This document shows, piece by piece, positions 40,733-49,111 of a stretch of DNA of 64,000 bases. Source of the stretch: Methanomicrobiales archaeon (GTDB lineage: Archaea > Halobacteriota > Methanomicrobia > Methanomicrobiales > Methanospirillaceae); NCBI GenBank assembly GCA_022841205.1, contig JALHCK010000004.1, positions 62,001 through 126,000 on the forward strand, given 5' to 3'. Numbering within the stretch: position 1 is the stretch's first letter; every line of letters begins with the position of its first letter. Both the position numbers and the translations under genes were made by a program. The notes below the pieces were generated by a model that was not told the origin of the DNA, ran no database searches, and saw nothing but the letters and a program-made list of their open reading frames with translations.

Positions 40733-42543
40733 TGCTTCCGCAGCCCGGGTTCCTGCCCGTATCACGGCAGGAAGGCCAAAAACTCGGAATCGATGCTTTT
40801 GACATAATTATCGTTTCAGGGGACGCATACGTGGATCACCCCTCGTTTGCTGCCGGGCTCATCGGGAGGGTGCTCTGGGAAGAGGGATACTCGGCCGGCA
40901 TCATCCCCCAGCCGGACTTGGGGAATCCCGATGATTTCCGGGCACTGGGGAAACCCCGCCTCTTCTTTGCTGTATCGGCCGGAAACGTCGATTCGATGGT
41001 GAACCACTACACTGCCCGGAAAAGGCTGAGATCGACTGATACCTACTCGCCGGGAGGCCGTAGAAAGAGGCCCGACCGTGCCACACTGGTCTACACGGAT
41101 CGCCTGCATGCCCTTTTTCCGGACACTCCGATCATCATTGGGGGCATCGAGGCCAGCCTGCGGCGGTTTGCCCACTATGACTACTGGTCTGACCGGGTCC
41201 GCCAGTCAATCCTTGCGGATGCTCCGGCCGATATACTGGTATTTGGCATGGGGGAGCGATCCCTCACCCAGATCTCGGAGCGCCTGTCGCAGGGTGATCC
41301 CATCGGCGAGATTACCGGGATCCGGGGAACGGTTATCCGGGAACCGGTGCACAGCCCGTCCATGCCGGACGGGGCAGTGATCCTTCCCTCGTTTTCCGAA
41401 GTCTCCGGGAACCGGGAGGCCTTTGCCCGGGCGTTCTCCCTGATCTCTTCAGAACAGGATCCCTTCAGGGGGCGGGTTCTTGTCCAGGCCCACCCGAAAT
41501 CGATAATCATCCAGAACCCGCCTGCAGTCCCGCTCAGTACCGGGGAACTCGACCGGGTGTACGAGCTGCCATTTTCCCGTAGAGTGCACCCCTCGTACCG
41601 CGAACCTGTCCCGGCCCTCGAGCCGGTCCGGTTCTCGGTGGTGAGTCACAGGGGATGTTTCGGGAACTGTGCGTTCTGTGCCCTTGCGCTGCACCAGGGC
41701 TGCATCATCAGGAGCCGGAGCATTGCGTCCGTGGTACGGGAGGTTACGCGGATGACCCGGATGCCGGAATGGAAAGGGATCGTGCAGGATATCGGTGGGC
41801 CGACGGCAAACATGTATGGGATGTCCTGCAGGCAGTGGGAGGAGCAGGGAACCTGCCCCGACCGGGGCTGTGGTCCGGACTGCCCCGGCCTTGGCATGAA
41901 TCCAGGAGCGTTCCTGGATCTCCTGCGGGCGGTGAGGAACATAAAAGGGGTCAGGAAGGCCTTTGTCGGTTCAGGGATCAGGTACGACCTCATCGGGGAG
42001 GAGGATGGAGGGTTCCTCGATGAGTTCTGCACCCACCATGTCTCCGGCCACCTCAAGGTTGCGCCCGAGCACGTCACCCGCAGGGTGACTGACCTGATGC
42101 ACAAACCGCCTTGTTCTGTATTTGAATCGTTCAGGAAGCGGTTTGAAAAACTCCAGTCGGGTAAGAAAAAACGCCAGTACCTGCTGGCCTACCTGATGTC
42201 CGGCCACCCGGGATGCACCATCAGCGACATGGTAGAACTGGCCGAATACCTCCGGGACACCGGCCTTTATACAGAACAGGTGCAGGACTTTACCCCGACT
42301 CCGATGACCGCCTCAACCTGCATGTACTACACCGGCCTTCACCCGGAGACCGGGGAGATTGTCCACGTGCCAAAAGGCCGGGAGAAAAAGATCCAGCGGG
42401 CGCTTCTCCGGTTCCGTGACATAAAGAACCGGGATCTTGTTGCCGAGGGACTGCGCAGCGCCGGAAGAGAAGATCTCATCGGGAGCGCCTGGGTCTGCCT
42501 CATCGGGCAAGACCGGCACGGAAGAAAAAAGTCCGGTCTCTAG
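40729..42543 (+). CDS. YgiQ-family radical SAM protein
   Basis: A 604-residue radical SAM enzyme. An N-terminal part (1-270) reads DIIIVSGDAYVDHPSFAAGLIGRVLWEEGYSAGIIPQPD and GGIEASLRRFAHYDYWSDRVRQSIL, the B12-binding-like block of the family. The cluster motif CFGNCAFC (CX3CX2C) is near residue 309, and a Cys-rich insertion near 365-385 (CRQWEEQGTCPDRGCGPDCPGLGMNPGAF) may hold another metal site. The substrate of YgiQ is unknown. The last bases overlap the convergent AhpD-like gene by four. Confidence 0.9.
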   Translation: MMLPQPGFLPVSRQEGQKLGIDAFDIIIVSGDAYVDHPSFAAGLIGRVLWEEGYSAGIIPQPDLGNPDDFRALGKPRLFFAVSAGNVDSMVNHYTARKRLRSTDTYSPGGRRKRPDRATLVYTDRLHALFPDTPIIIGGIEASLRRFAHYDYWSDRVRQSILADAPADILVFGMGERSLTQISERLSQGDPIGEITGIRGTVIREPVHSPSMPDGAVILPSFSEVSGNREAFARAFSLISSEQDPFRGRVLVQAHPKSIIIQNPPAVPLSTGELDRVYELPFSRRVHPSYREPVPALEPVRFSVVSHRGCFGNCAFCALALHQGCIIRSRSIASVVREVTRMTRMPEWKGIVQDIGGPTANMYGMSCRQWEEQGTCPDRGCGPDCPGLGMNPGAFLDLLRAVRNIKGVRKAFVGSGIRYDLIGEEDGGFLDEFCTHHVSGHLKVAPEHVTRRVTDLMHKPPCSVFESFRKRFEKLQSGKKKRQYLLAYLMSGHPGCTISDMVELAEYLRDTGLYTEQVQDFTPTPMTASTCMYYTGLHPETGEIVHVPKGREKKIQRALLRFRDIKNRDLVAEGLRSAGREDLIGSAWVCLIGQDRHGRKKSGL

Positions 42544-42992
42544 TCCTTCTTCGCTAGCTCCAATCCCGAGCCCTCGCACGGGATACACCGGGCCATCTTC
42601 TCGTCGAATATACGGTAGGCATTGGCCAGCACGGACGAGTTCGAGATCATCCCTGCAAGTAAGATAACCTCCAGTATTTCCTCCCTTGTCGCCCCTTTCT
42701 TTGCAGCGGCCTGCATGTGGTAGCTTGTACAATGCGGGCATTTCAGGGCGGCTCCCGCGGCAAGGCTGATGAGTTCGACGAACTTGGGATCCAGAGCGCT
42801 GGTCCTGGTAACGGTCCCCTTGTACAGGAGATGGGATATCAGGACCTCAGGACGCTCGGCCATCCGCTTGAAAATGAGGGGGGCCCGTCCATATTCGACC
42901 TCGATATCCCGCATCCATTCCCCGGCGATCCGCTCCCCGCCCTGCTCGCTTATGTGCCTGAGGGTCTGTTCAAAGTCGGACAGATCGGACAT
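42540..42992 (-). CDS. carboxymuconolactone decarboxylase / AhpD-like protein
   Basis: A 150-residue alpha-helical protein. It has the redox-type CXXC motif CPHC followed by TSYHMQAAAKKGATREEILEVILLAGMIS, the AhpD/CMD core with its conserved His (YHM). Upstream helices (about 1-65) form the usual N-terminal part. Members act as peroxidase partners or decarboxylases; in methanogens a role in oxidative defence is a reasonable guess. C-terminal EGSGLELAKKD is short. The gene stands alone with a 365-base upstream gap. Confidence 0.88.
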   Translation of the reverse strand: MSDLSDFEQTLRHISEQGGERIAGEWMRDIEVEYGRAPLIFKRMAERPEVLISHLLYKGTVTRTSALDPKFVELISLAAGAALKCPHCTSYHMQAAAKKGATREEILEVILLAGMISNSSVLANAYRIFDEKMARCIPCEGSGLELAKKD

Positions 42993-43357
42993 AACACTCC
43001 TAGCTTTCGCCCCGGTGCATTATGAATAAGCTGGAGGAGATCCCGGATGGGAAGCGGCCTCCCGGGAACCAGGGCCGCGCTGATCAGAAAACACCCGCGG
43101 AACAGGAGCCGGAATCTCCGGATCCTGCCCTGGCAATGGTATGGTCTGTTCCATCGATACCGATGGAGGATTATACAGGATTGTCACTACCCTGGGGTGG
43201 AAAAGAGCATTCGCATGTATGGGACCAGTGCCGGAAGCCCTTCACCTCATCATTGACCTCCCCTGCGACAATTCGTTCGATCATCTCTCCTCCCAACTGC
43301 CTGATCTTTTAACGCTTTCCAAAGGATACTTATCCGCCCCATGGCTAAGCTTACACT
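42993..43357. other. intergenic region with unassigned short frames
   Basis: A 365-base gap. Two overlapping plus-strand frames start at 43022 (96 codons, MNKLEEIPDGKRPPG) and 43141 (110 codons, running into the next gene). A gggaggag-like sequence sits inside the first frame, not ahead of it. Neither has a recognised domain; the second is probably the out-of-frame extension of the lipoprotein gene. The lipoprotein promoter should lie in the right part. Nothing else stands out. Confidence 0.4.
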
Positions 43358-43912
43358 ATGACGCGTGCCATGTCCAGAAGAGCTCCCCGGTTATTCCCGG
43401 CAGCCGGGCTGTTTCTGGCACTTATCATGGTGATCACCATGTTTTCGGCGGGATGCCTCGAACCCTACCCTGATAGCGCTGGCCCGGTGCAACCGGTAAC
43501 CACCGTCAAAGCCCCTGAAGAAGCCGGGGCGGTGCCGGCCGTTCAGACAACGATCCCGGTTGGAAGGGGCATCGATTCATATGTCCCTCCGGCAGGATAC
43601 ACCGAGCGCTCGTATGGCTATGTCCCCATCGAAACGCCGCCGGGCAACTCCCTTACCTACATCGATGCGGCCGGGACGAAGGATGCATCGGGCAAGGTGA
43701 CCATTACAGGGAGGATACGTAACGATGGGCCGTCCACCATAAACCTCCTCCACATCACGTATACCCTCTTTGATGCAAATGGCAACGCACTCTGCAATGC
43801 CTGTGCCAGGATCGAGTACCTCGCCCCCGGGAAAACCTGGAAATACACGACAGATCCGGTCATGGCGCCGGGCTACCAGTTCTTTGAACTGTCCCGGGTG
43901 CTGATGCAATAA
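43358..43912 (+). CDS. predicted lipoprotein with FxLyD-like domain
   Basis: A 184-residue protein. A basic start, a hydrophobic stretch (about 12-30, FPAAGLFLALIMVITM) and the lipobox FSAGC (Cys33) predict a lipid-anchored extracellular protein. A Thr/Pro-rich linker (35-70) leads to a beta domain at about 95-180: SGKVTITGRIRNDGPSTINLLHITYTLFDANGNAL, which resembles FxLyD-type domains found in archaeal surface proteins. The ATG at 43358 or the one four codons later could start translation. Function unknown; it sits convergent to mmp7. Confidence 0.75.
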   Translation: MTRAMSRRAPRLFPAAGLFLALIMVITMFSAGCLEPYPDSAGPVQPVTTVKAPEEAGAVPAVQTTIPVGRGIDSYVPPAGYTERSYGYVPIETPPGNSLTYIDAAGTKDASGKVTITGRIRNDGPSTINLLHITYTLFDANGNALCNACARIEYLAPGKTWKYTTDPVMAPGYQFFELSRVLMQ

Positions 43913-43926
43913 ATTACTCCGTTTTT

Positions 43927-44865
43927 TCAGACCATGACATTGGTCTCGGAGAACGGCCTGATCCGGATGAGGATGTAATCGCGCATCCTCGAGGGTATGA
44001 TATTAGCGATCTCGCCGATAGTGATCCCTTCTTCGACCGGAATATCCCGGAGAACCCTTGCAAAGGTGTCGTAGGGAAGCTTCACCCTGAGCCCCGTTGT
44101 CTGGACCGTGATCGGCGTGGGCGAAAGAACCTCGTGGATCTCGCCGACCTGGTCATAGATGATATCCATCAGGCGTGCCGGGGAGACCGACGGAGGATCC
44201 TTGGCGATCTCATCCCGCTTACGATCGAGGACACGGGTGATCTCGGATACGACCTCGTCGAGCTTTGCAAGTTCTTCGGATTCCTTGGTGCGGTGCATAA
44301 ACCGGCCGACGTTTCCCACATATCCGTCCACAGGAGGATCGATGATCCGCTGCAGCGCTTCCCGCGACGGCCCCCCGCATACGATAATAGGGACATTGAT
44401 CCCCCGCCGCAGGGCCGGGAATTTCTGCCTGATGCAGGTCTCAAAGTCTCCGAGCAGGTAGACGGCGAGGTCGTGCTCGTTGATCACGTCACGCTCTTCG
44501 TCATTCATCTGGGCGATCCGTTTCCCAAACCCCCGGGCGAGGCCGACCATATTGGTCTTTGCCCCGAACCTCCGGATATACTCGGCGACATCGCAGGAGG
44601 CATGGGGGAGGTGATGGATCTCGAGGCTCATGGTGACCACAGCGATCTCGGTTCCCACCAGTGGCGACGGGGTCAGCTCACCGGTCAGGGGCTTGCCGAT
44701 CGCGGAGATCAGGGCGATGTCTTCCTTTGGTACCAGAGCCTGGAGAACGACTTCCTGGGCAATGACATGCTTCTGGATTATGTATCCGCCAAGATCCTCG
44801 ATGAGGTCGATGATCTCATCGTGCCGGTAAATCCCACCCTTGTAGGTGACCGGGACAAGGGTCAC
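43927..44865 (-). CDS. mmp7: methanogenesis marker protein 7
   Basis: The 312-residue protein matches the methanogen-only marker 7 family: MTLVPVTYKGGIYRHDEIIDLIEDLGGYIIQKH at the start, CDVAEYIRRFGAKTNMVGLARGFGKR, and AVYLLGDFETCIRQKFPALR. Mmp7 co-purifies with component A3a, the McrC-containing complex that activates methyl-coenzyme M reductase together with A2. It is the last gene of a seven-gene leftward unit; its start overlaps mmp17's stop by four bases. The cysteines at DVAEYIR-preceding SC and in FETC may serve as cluster ligands, which is inference. Confidence 0.9.
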   Translation of the reverse strand: MTLVPVTYKGGIYRHDEIIDLIEDLGGYIIQKHVIAQEVVLQALVPKEDIALISAIGKPLTGELTPSPLVGTEIAVVTMSLEIHHLPHASCDVAEYIRRFGAKTNMVGLARGFGKRIAQMNDEERDVINEHDLAVYLLGDFETCIRQKFPALRRGINVPIIVCGGPSREALQRIIDPPVDGYVGNVGRFMHRTKESEELAKLDEVVSEITRVLDRKRDEIAKDPPSVSPARLMDIIYDQVGEIHEVLSPTPITVQTTGLRVKLPYDTFARVLRDIPVEEGITIGEIANIIPSRMRDYILIRIRPFSETNVMV

Positions 44866-45440
44866 AGCTGCTCCCCCATCATGGCAAATTTTTCCCGGAC
44901 CAGGTCATCGATATCTTCAGGCAGGGTGTCCTCACTGGCAACCAGGTAGAACTTGCCGTCACCGTACCATTGGCGGCGGACTTTGAACCCCTCCGGCTGG
45001 ATAACCAGGAGGGCATAAATAAGGTCCTTGTACATGGACTCGCTGGGATCGAAGACCGGAAGGTCCTCTAAATCCGCATCCGCCTGGCCAGGAGGCAGCA
45101 CGATGGTGAACCGGTCGGGTTGCGAGACGTTCTCCTTGCCGTACTGCGCCCACAGGATCTGCAGGAGGGGTGCAAGGTAGGTCTCATCCCCTATGGAAAT
45201 GGTCACTTTCTGCTCGGTCACGGCCACATCGGCGAAATCACGAAGTCGTACAATCCCGGGAAGCTTCCTGGTGACACCGACAGCGACAAAGATCGGAACT
45301 CCCGGGTCGATGAATATATGGAGCTTCCGGATAACCCGGAGGAGGTTGTGATCGAGGAGCACTACTTCGGCAATCCTCCGGTAGTAATTCCCACCGGCCT
45401 CTTCGGTGCACTCCACTTCGAAATACTCAACTGCTTCCAT
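44862..45440 (-). CDS. mmp17: methanogenesis marker protein 17
   Basis: The 192-residue protein contains MEAVEYFEVECTEEAGGNYYRRIAEVVLLDHNL and FIDPGVPIFVAVGVTRKLPGIVRLRDFADV, known blocks of the marker 17 family restricted to methanogens and related alkane oxidisers. It belongs to the same Mcr-activation complex as Mmp3, Mmp7 and McrC. The start abuts the mmp15 stop without spacing, and its own stop overlaps mmp7 by four bases. No catalytic motif is visible, so a structural or docking subunit is likely. Confidence 0.88.
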   Translation of the reverse strand: MEAVEYFEVECTEEAGGNYYRRIAEVVLLDHNLLRVIRKLHIFIDPGVPIFVAVGVTRKLPGIVRLRDFADVAVTEQKVTISIGDETYLAPLLQILWAQYGKENVSQPDRFTIVLPPGQADADLEDLPVFDPSESMYKDLIYALLVIQPEGFKVRRQWYGDGKFYLVASEDTLPEDIDDLVREKFAMMGEQL

Positions 45441-46676
45441 CTAGCGATCCTTGATAAACCCTGAGGACAGCAGGGCAGACCCCACGGCGCCGATATACTG
45501 CGAGTGTGGGGGAACGACGATTTCTGTCTGGAGCAGGTCGCCCATTGCCCGGACAAGTCCCTGGATAAGCGATGTGCCTCCGACCATGATTACCGGCTCC
45601 TTGATGTCGACTTCCTGGAGCTGCTGTTCGAATACCTGTTCTGCGACGCTGTGACAGGCAGCGGCAGCAACATCTTCCGGAGAACTACCGGCTGCCAGGG
45701 CATTGACCAGGCTCTGGGTCCCGAACACGATACAGTAACTGTTCATGGGGACCATGGTCGACATGCCTTTCATGGCAAGCGGGCCGAGCTCGGTGATGTC
45801 CACCCCGAGGCGTTTTGCCGTCATCTCGAGGAACCGGCCGCTGGCCCCTGCACAGATACCGCCCATGGTGAAGGTTCCCGGTATTCCGTCCTGCACGCTG
45901 ATTGCCTTGTTGTCCATGCCCCCGATATCGATGACTGTTGACGAACCGCGCTGGGAGTCTGCCAGGTACACGGCCCCCTTTGAATTGACGGTGAGCTCCT
46001 CCTGGATAAGATCCGCACCGATCTTTTCGCCGACGAGGAACCGCCCGTAACCAGTGGTACCGACGGCCTGTATCTGTTCCCGGGCCACTCCTGCCTCGTT
46101 CAGCGCGAGGTCGATTACGTCTTCTGCACTCTTCAGGACACCGGTCGTGGGAAGCCAGCCCGTACCGATGATCTGGTCGTCCTGCATCACAATCGCCTTG
46201 GTGGTGCTCGACCCGCTGTCCACGCCAAGCGTGAGCCCTTCCTGGACCTCCCGGGCAAGGAGTGCCCTTCTGCGGGCAATGGTTGTGAGGGCCTCCATCC
46301 GGGTGAGCAGGGTACCTGCGGTCGTCCTTTCGGTGAAGGAATAGCTCACCACAGGGAGCCGCGAATTCTCATGGATGTAGCGCCGCAGTTCGTTCCGGAC
46401 GATTGCCGCCTCGGCACAACGGAAACAGGTGGCGATAAAGACCGCATCGGCCTCAATCGTCCCCTCCACGAGCGCCCGTGCCCGGGCGATCGCGAGTTTC
46501 AGGTCCGGGCTTCGCACATCAAGGCCGAACAGGTCGAAGCCTGACCGTATATCCTTCAGGGTGATATCCGGAAAGAATACCTCGGCGTCTACCGACTGTG
46601 CAGCCTTCGCGATCTCGTTTTGCACCCCGCTGTATTCAGGCCCGCAGGAGAGCTGGGCGATGCGGACCCTGCTCAT
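45441..46676 (-). CDS. mmp15: methanogenesis marker protein 15 (BadF/HgdC-like ATPase)
   Basis: A 411-residue protein with an ASKHA-fold ATPase domain similar to the activator of 2-hydroxyacyl-CoA dehydratase: LGVDSGSSTTKAIVMQ (phosphate 1), GTTGYGRFLVGEKIGAD, TVIDIGGMDNKAI (phosphate 2) and FTMGGICAGASGRFLEMTA with the Fe-S cysteine. The N-terminal 140 residues, with CFRCAEAAIV, form a second part. The likely role is ATP-dependent low-potential electron delivery or activation for Mcr maturation. Overlaps mmp5 by four bases. The overall combination matches the marker 15 family. Confidence 0.9.
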   Translation of the reverse strand: MSRVRIAQLSCGPEYSGVQNEIAKAAQSVDAEVFFPDITLKDIRSGFDLFGLDVRSPDLKLAIARARALVEGTIEADAVFIATCFRCAEAAIVRNELRRYIHENSRLPVVSYSFTERTTAGTLLTRMEALTTIARRRALLAREVQEGLTLGVDSGSSTTKAIVMQDDQIIGTGWLPTTGVLKSAEDVIDLALNEAGVAREQIQAVGTTGYGRFLVGEKIGADLIQEELTVNSKGAVYLADSQRGSSTVIDIGGMDNKAISVQDGIPGTFTMGGICAGASGRFLEMTAKRLGVDITELGPLAMKGMSTMVPMNSYCIVFGTQSLVNALAAGSSPEDVAAAACHSVAEQVFEQQLQEVDIKEPVIMVGGTSLIQGLVRAMGDLLQTEIVVPPHSQYIGAVGSALLSSGFIKDR

Positions 46677-47122
46677 GAGCCGTCCCCCGGTATCTCCTGC
46701 AGGAATTTCCTGATGGCGGCAACGAATTCGATCCCCTCCTCATCGGTCCGGGGATACCGGAGATCGAGGATCGGGATCTCCCGCTTCCTCAACAGGAACT
46801 GGATCAGTTCGTTTGTCCGGGCACATCCCATGCAACCGAAGGAGAAATCGGCGTCATGGATGATTACCGCCGCCTGCGCTTCCTCGATCATCGGACCGTA
46901 GAGGGACATCCGCCCCCTCACCCCGGATGGGACCTCCACCGCCGCATACTTCAGCCCCTTTTTCGGGTCTTCGGGGGTGATCTGCAGGGGGGGGGATTCC
47001 AGCCCGGGTGTCTGGATCTTTTCGCGTATCTGCAAAGCCGCGGAAAGCGGCTGATGGCCAAACCGTGCCACCAGGTCCGAGAGTATGAGGCTGGTTGTCG
47101 GATAAATGAACACCTTTGCCAT
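46673..47122 (-). CDS. mmp5: methanogenesis marker protein 5
   Basis: From the ATG at 47120-47122 the protein has 149 residues (the open frame extends 32 codons further, within mmp6's coding region). MAKVFIYPTTSLILSDLVARFGHQPL and LYGPMIEEAQAAVIIHDADFSFGCMGCARTNELIQFLL are the family blocks. The CMGC pair plus His-rich segment could bind a metal. It starts one base after the mmp6 stop and overlaps mmp15 by four bases. Role presumed in Mcr modification or maturation; no direct biochemistry known to me. Confidence 0.88.
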   Translation of the reverse strand: MAKVFIYPTTSLILSDLVARFGHQPLSAALQIREKIQTPGLESPPLQITPEDPKKGLKYAAVEVPSGVRGRMSLYGPMIEEAQAAVIIHDADFSFGCMGCARTNELIQFLLRKREIPILDLRYPRTDEEGIEFVAAIRKFLQEIPGDGS

Positions 47123-47123
47123 G

Positions 47124-47582
47124 TCAGGACTCCTGTGATTCGATGATCTCCTGCAGTCTCCTTGCATCAAGCCCGGCCGGGCCGGAGTAAACAGGCGGGT
47201 GGACCGGCGCATCGGCACCTCTTTGCGAAAGCTCCTCGATCCCCCTTGAGATATGCCGTATCAGTGAGATCTCGAACTCGTGTCCGTAATATCCAGGCCG
47301 CGCCCCGCCAAGGTTTGCCCGGCACCTCCGGGGGTCACCCGGTGGAAACCCGCGGTCCTTGACAAAGATGTGCGAGGGGTCAAATGTCCTGAGGCGGGTG
47401 ATGATCGCATCCACTTCCTCCGGGCGGCCGGTAATCTGGAGGCCAAAGCAGGTCTCCTTGATCATGACTCCCTGGGAGATCTCGTAGGCCCGGATGGCGA
47501 GATCTGCCGGTGTCATGTCCGGGGATTCAACAAACACGTATTTTGTGACCGTGCCGACAAACCGCGGTATGTATTCCTTCAT
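47124..47582 (-). CDS. mmp6: methanogenesis marker protein 6
   Basis: The 152-residue protein contains VTKYVFVESPDMTPADLAIRAYE, VMIKETCFGLQITGRPEEVDAIITRLRTFDP and HIFVKDRGFPPGDPRRCRANLGGARPGYYGHEFE, as in the marker 6 family. Two cysteines (in ETCFG and RRCRA) are notable. Its start overlaps the stop of mmp3 by four bases, tying their translation. Biochemical function has not been established; the operon context suggests Mcr maturation. Confidence 0.88.
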   Translation of the reverse strand: MKEYIPRFVGTVTKYVFVESPDMTPADLAIRAYEISQGVMIKETCFGLQITGRPEEVDAIITRLRTFDPSHIFVKDRGFPPGDPRRCRANLGGARPGYYGHEFEISLIRHISRGIEELSQRGADAPVHPPVYSGPAGLDARRLQEIIESQES

Positions 47583-49111
47583 TTACCCGCCTCACGTATG
47601 AATACCGTTTCTTTCTCCTGGTACTCCTTGAGTTTTTCCGGTTCGAGGACGCGACCGACAACATTGGTGCCTTCGAAGGGCTCCGAGGTTGGTCCGAATT
47701 CGCTGTTGTCGGTGGTCCGGACACCCACCATCCCCGATCCCCTTCTTGAATCGTTGGTGATTGCGAGGGTATTGGCAGGGACAGCATCTCCCGGGGTATT
47801 CTCGGGGAGGATCTTTACCCCCCTTGGGATGACGGGCTTGAAGAGATACACATCTTCAAACTGGAAGAAAAAAGGGAGCCTGCCCACCCGGTGCTGGTTG
47901 AGCCCGGTCAGCTTGCGGAAGATATCGCAGGATACCGGGGCATGAACATCATCGAGGGATATATCGATCACCCTGTCAAAGGCCACCGTGACGAGGTCGA
48001 CCGAGCGGGCATGCAGGCTCTCGAGTGTTGTTGCCGGGCTCTGGTCCACGACCACCCGGTCTCCCTGTGTGCTGTCGATGGCAAGAGATATCCCGCGCTC
48101 CCGGGAGATCACCTGTGCTTCGGCGAGAGTTTTGCCGATGAGGTCGAACCGCTCAGGCTCTATCCCAACGCACAGGATATCGCCCTCCCGCGCGATCCGG
48201 GCGAGTTCGATCCCGTGAGTCACCTGCCCTGCCGCTGTATGCGCCGGGGATGCAGGGATATCACGTGTGGAGATGTAGATGCCACCCCTGTTTTTACCCC
48301 GTGTCCTGATGGTAACGAGCCCCTCGCGGCGCGGAAGGCGGAGCTCCTGCGGGATATCGGTCTCGACCCTGGTAAAATCTGCGATATGGTTGCTTCCCGA
48401 GCGATCTACGGAAAACAGGCCTTTTTCAAGCGTGATGAGCAGGTGCTCGACGCTCTCGGCCGTTGTGGTGTCAATTGCAGGAGGTAAGAACCCCTGGGCG
48501 CTGATCACCACCCTGGTCACGATCTCCATGCCGTTTTCAAGAACGAGGTTGCGATCCGTTGTCGTAAAGGAACGGGTAGTGTCGGCCCAGCTGACGACCT
48601 GCTCGATCCGGGTGATCGCATCTCCCGTATCCCAGCGGTCAAGTACTCCCAGCCCGCTGACCACCCTGCCGATGACTCCCCCATCGATCGCGGCACCAAA
48701 GTCTGCAGTGTGCCGCATCTTGGAAAAGATCAGGTACGAGCGTTTGGGATCATATCCGCCACATCCGAGGATGACATCGCCCCGTTCGTAAAGGCGGGGT
48801 GCCCGTTCCGGGTGAATGGTGCTTGAAAACGGGCCGAATGCTGCCGCATACCGGTCGTGCCAGTGGAGCGGGTACGATTGTGAAAACAGCGGACTCTCGA
48901 AGAGGTCTGCCCCTTTTCCAGAAGGTTCAATGGTGATCTCTCCCCGGGTGGTGGTCACCCGGTAGCTGGATGTCCGGGCCGATTCCCGGGAGGCAGGACG
49001 GATGACCGCCACACTGCACCGTGGATCCCGGTCAGGGATGACCGTTCCCAGTCGCTTCTCACCCTCTATCTCGAGCTTTTTTCCATCGAGATGGATGGTG
49101 ATGACGCTCAT
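47579..49111 (-). CDS. mmp3: methanogenesis marker protein 3
   Basis: A 510-residue protein of the marker 3 family (UPF0288): MSVITIHLDGKKLEIEGEKRLGTVIPD at the start, and HDRYAAAFGPFSSTIHPERAPRLYERGDVILGCGGYDPKRSYLIFSKMRHTADFGA and RRGSGMVGVRTTDNSEFGPTSEPFEGTNVVGRVL later. The DAADFGAA-DGGVIGRVVSGL segment has been compared to cyclophilin-like folds. It is associated with McrC, Mmp7 and Mmp17 in the activation complex. It begins within the last bases of atwA (four-base overlap) and overlaps mmp6 in the same way. The first gene pair of this operon is therefore A2-Mmp3. Confidence 0.9.
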   Translation of the reverse strand: MSVITIHLDGKKLEIEGEKRLGTVIPDRDPRCSVAVIRPASRESARTSSYRVTTTRGEITIEPSGKGADLFESPLFSQSYPLHWHDRYAAAFGPFSSTIHPERAPRLYERGDVILGCGGYDPKRSYLIFSKMRHTADFGAAIDGGVIGRVVSGLGVLDRWDTGDAITRIEQVVSWADTTRSFTTTDRNLVLENGMEIVTRVVISAQGFLPPAIDTTTAESVEHLLITLEKGLFSVDRSGSNHIADFTRVETDIPQELRLPRREGLVTIRTRGKNRGGIYISTRDIPASPAHTAAGQVTHGIELARIAREGDILCVGIEPERFDLIGKTLAEAQVISRERGISLAIDSTQGDRVVVDQSPATTLESLHARSVDLVTVAFDRVIDISLDDVHAPVSCDIFRKLTGLNQHRVGRLPFFFQFEDVYLFKPVIPRGVKILPENTPGDAVPANTLAITNDSRRGSGMVGVRTTDNSEFGPTSEPFEGTNVVGRVLEPEKLKEYQEKETVFIREAGK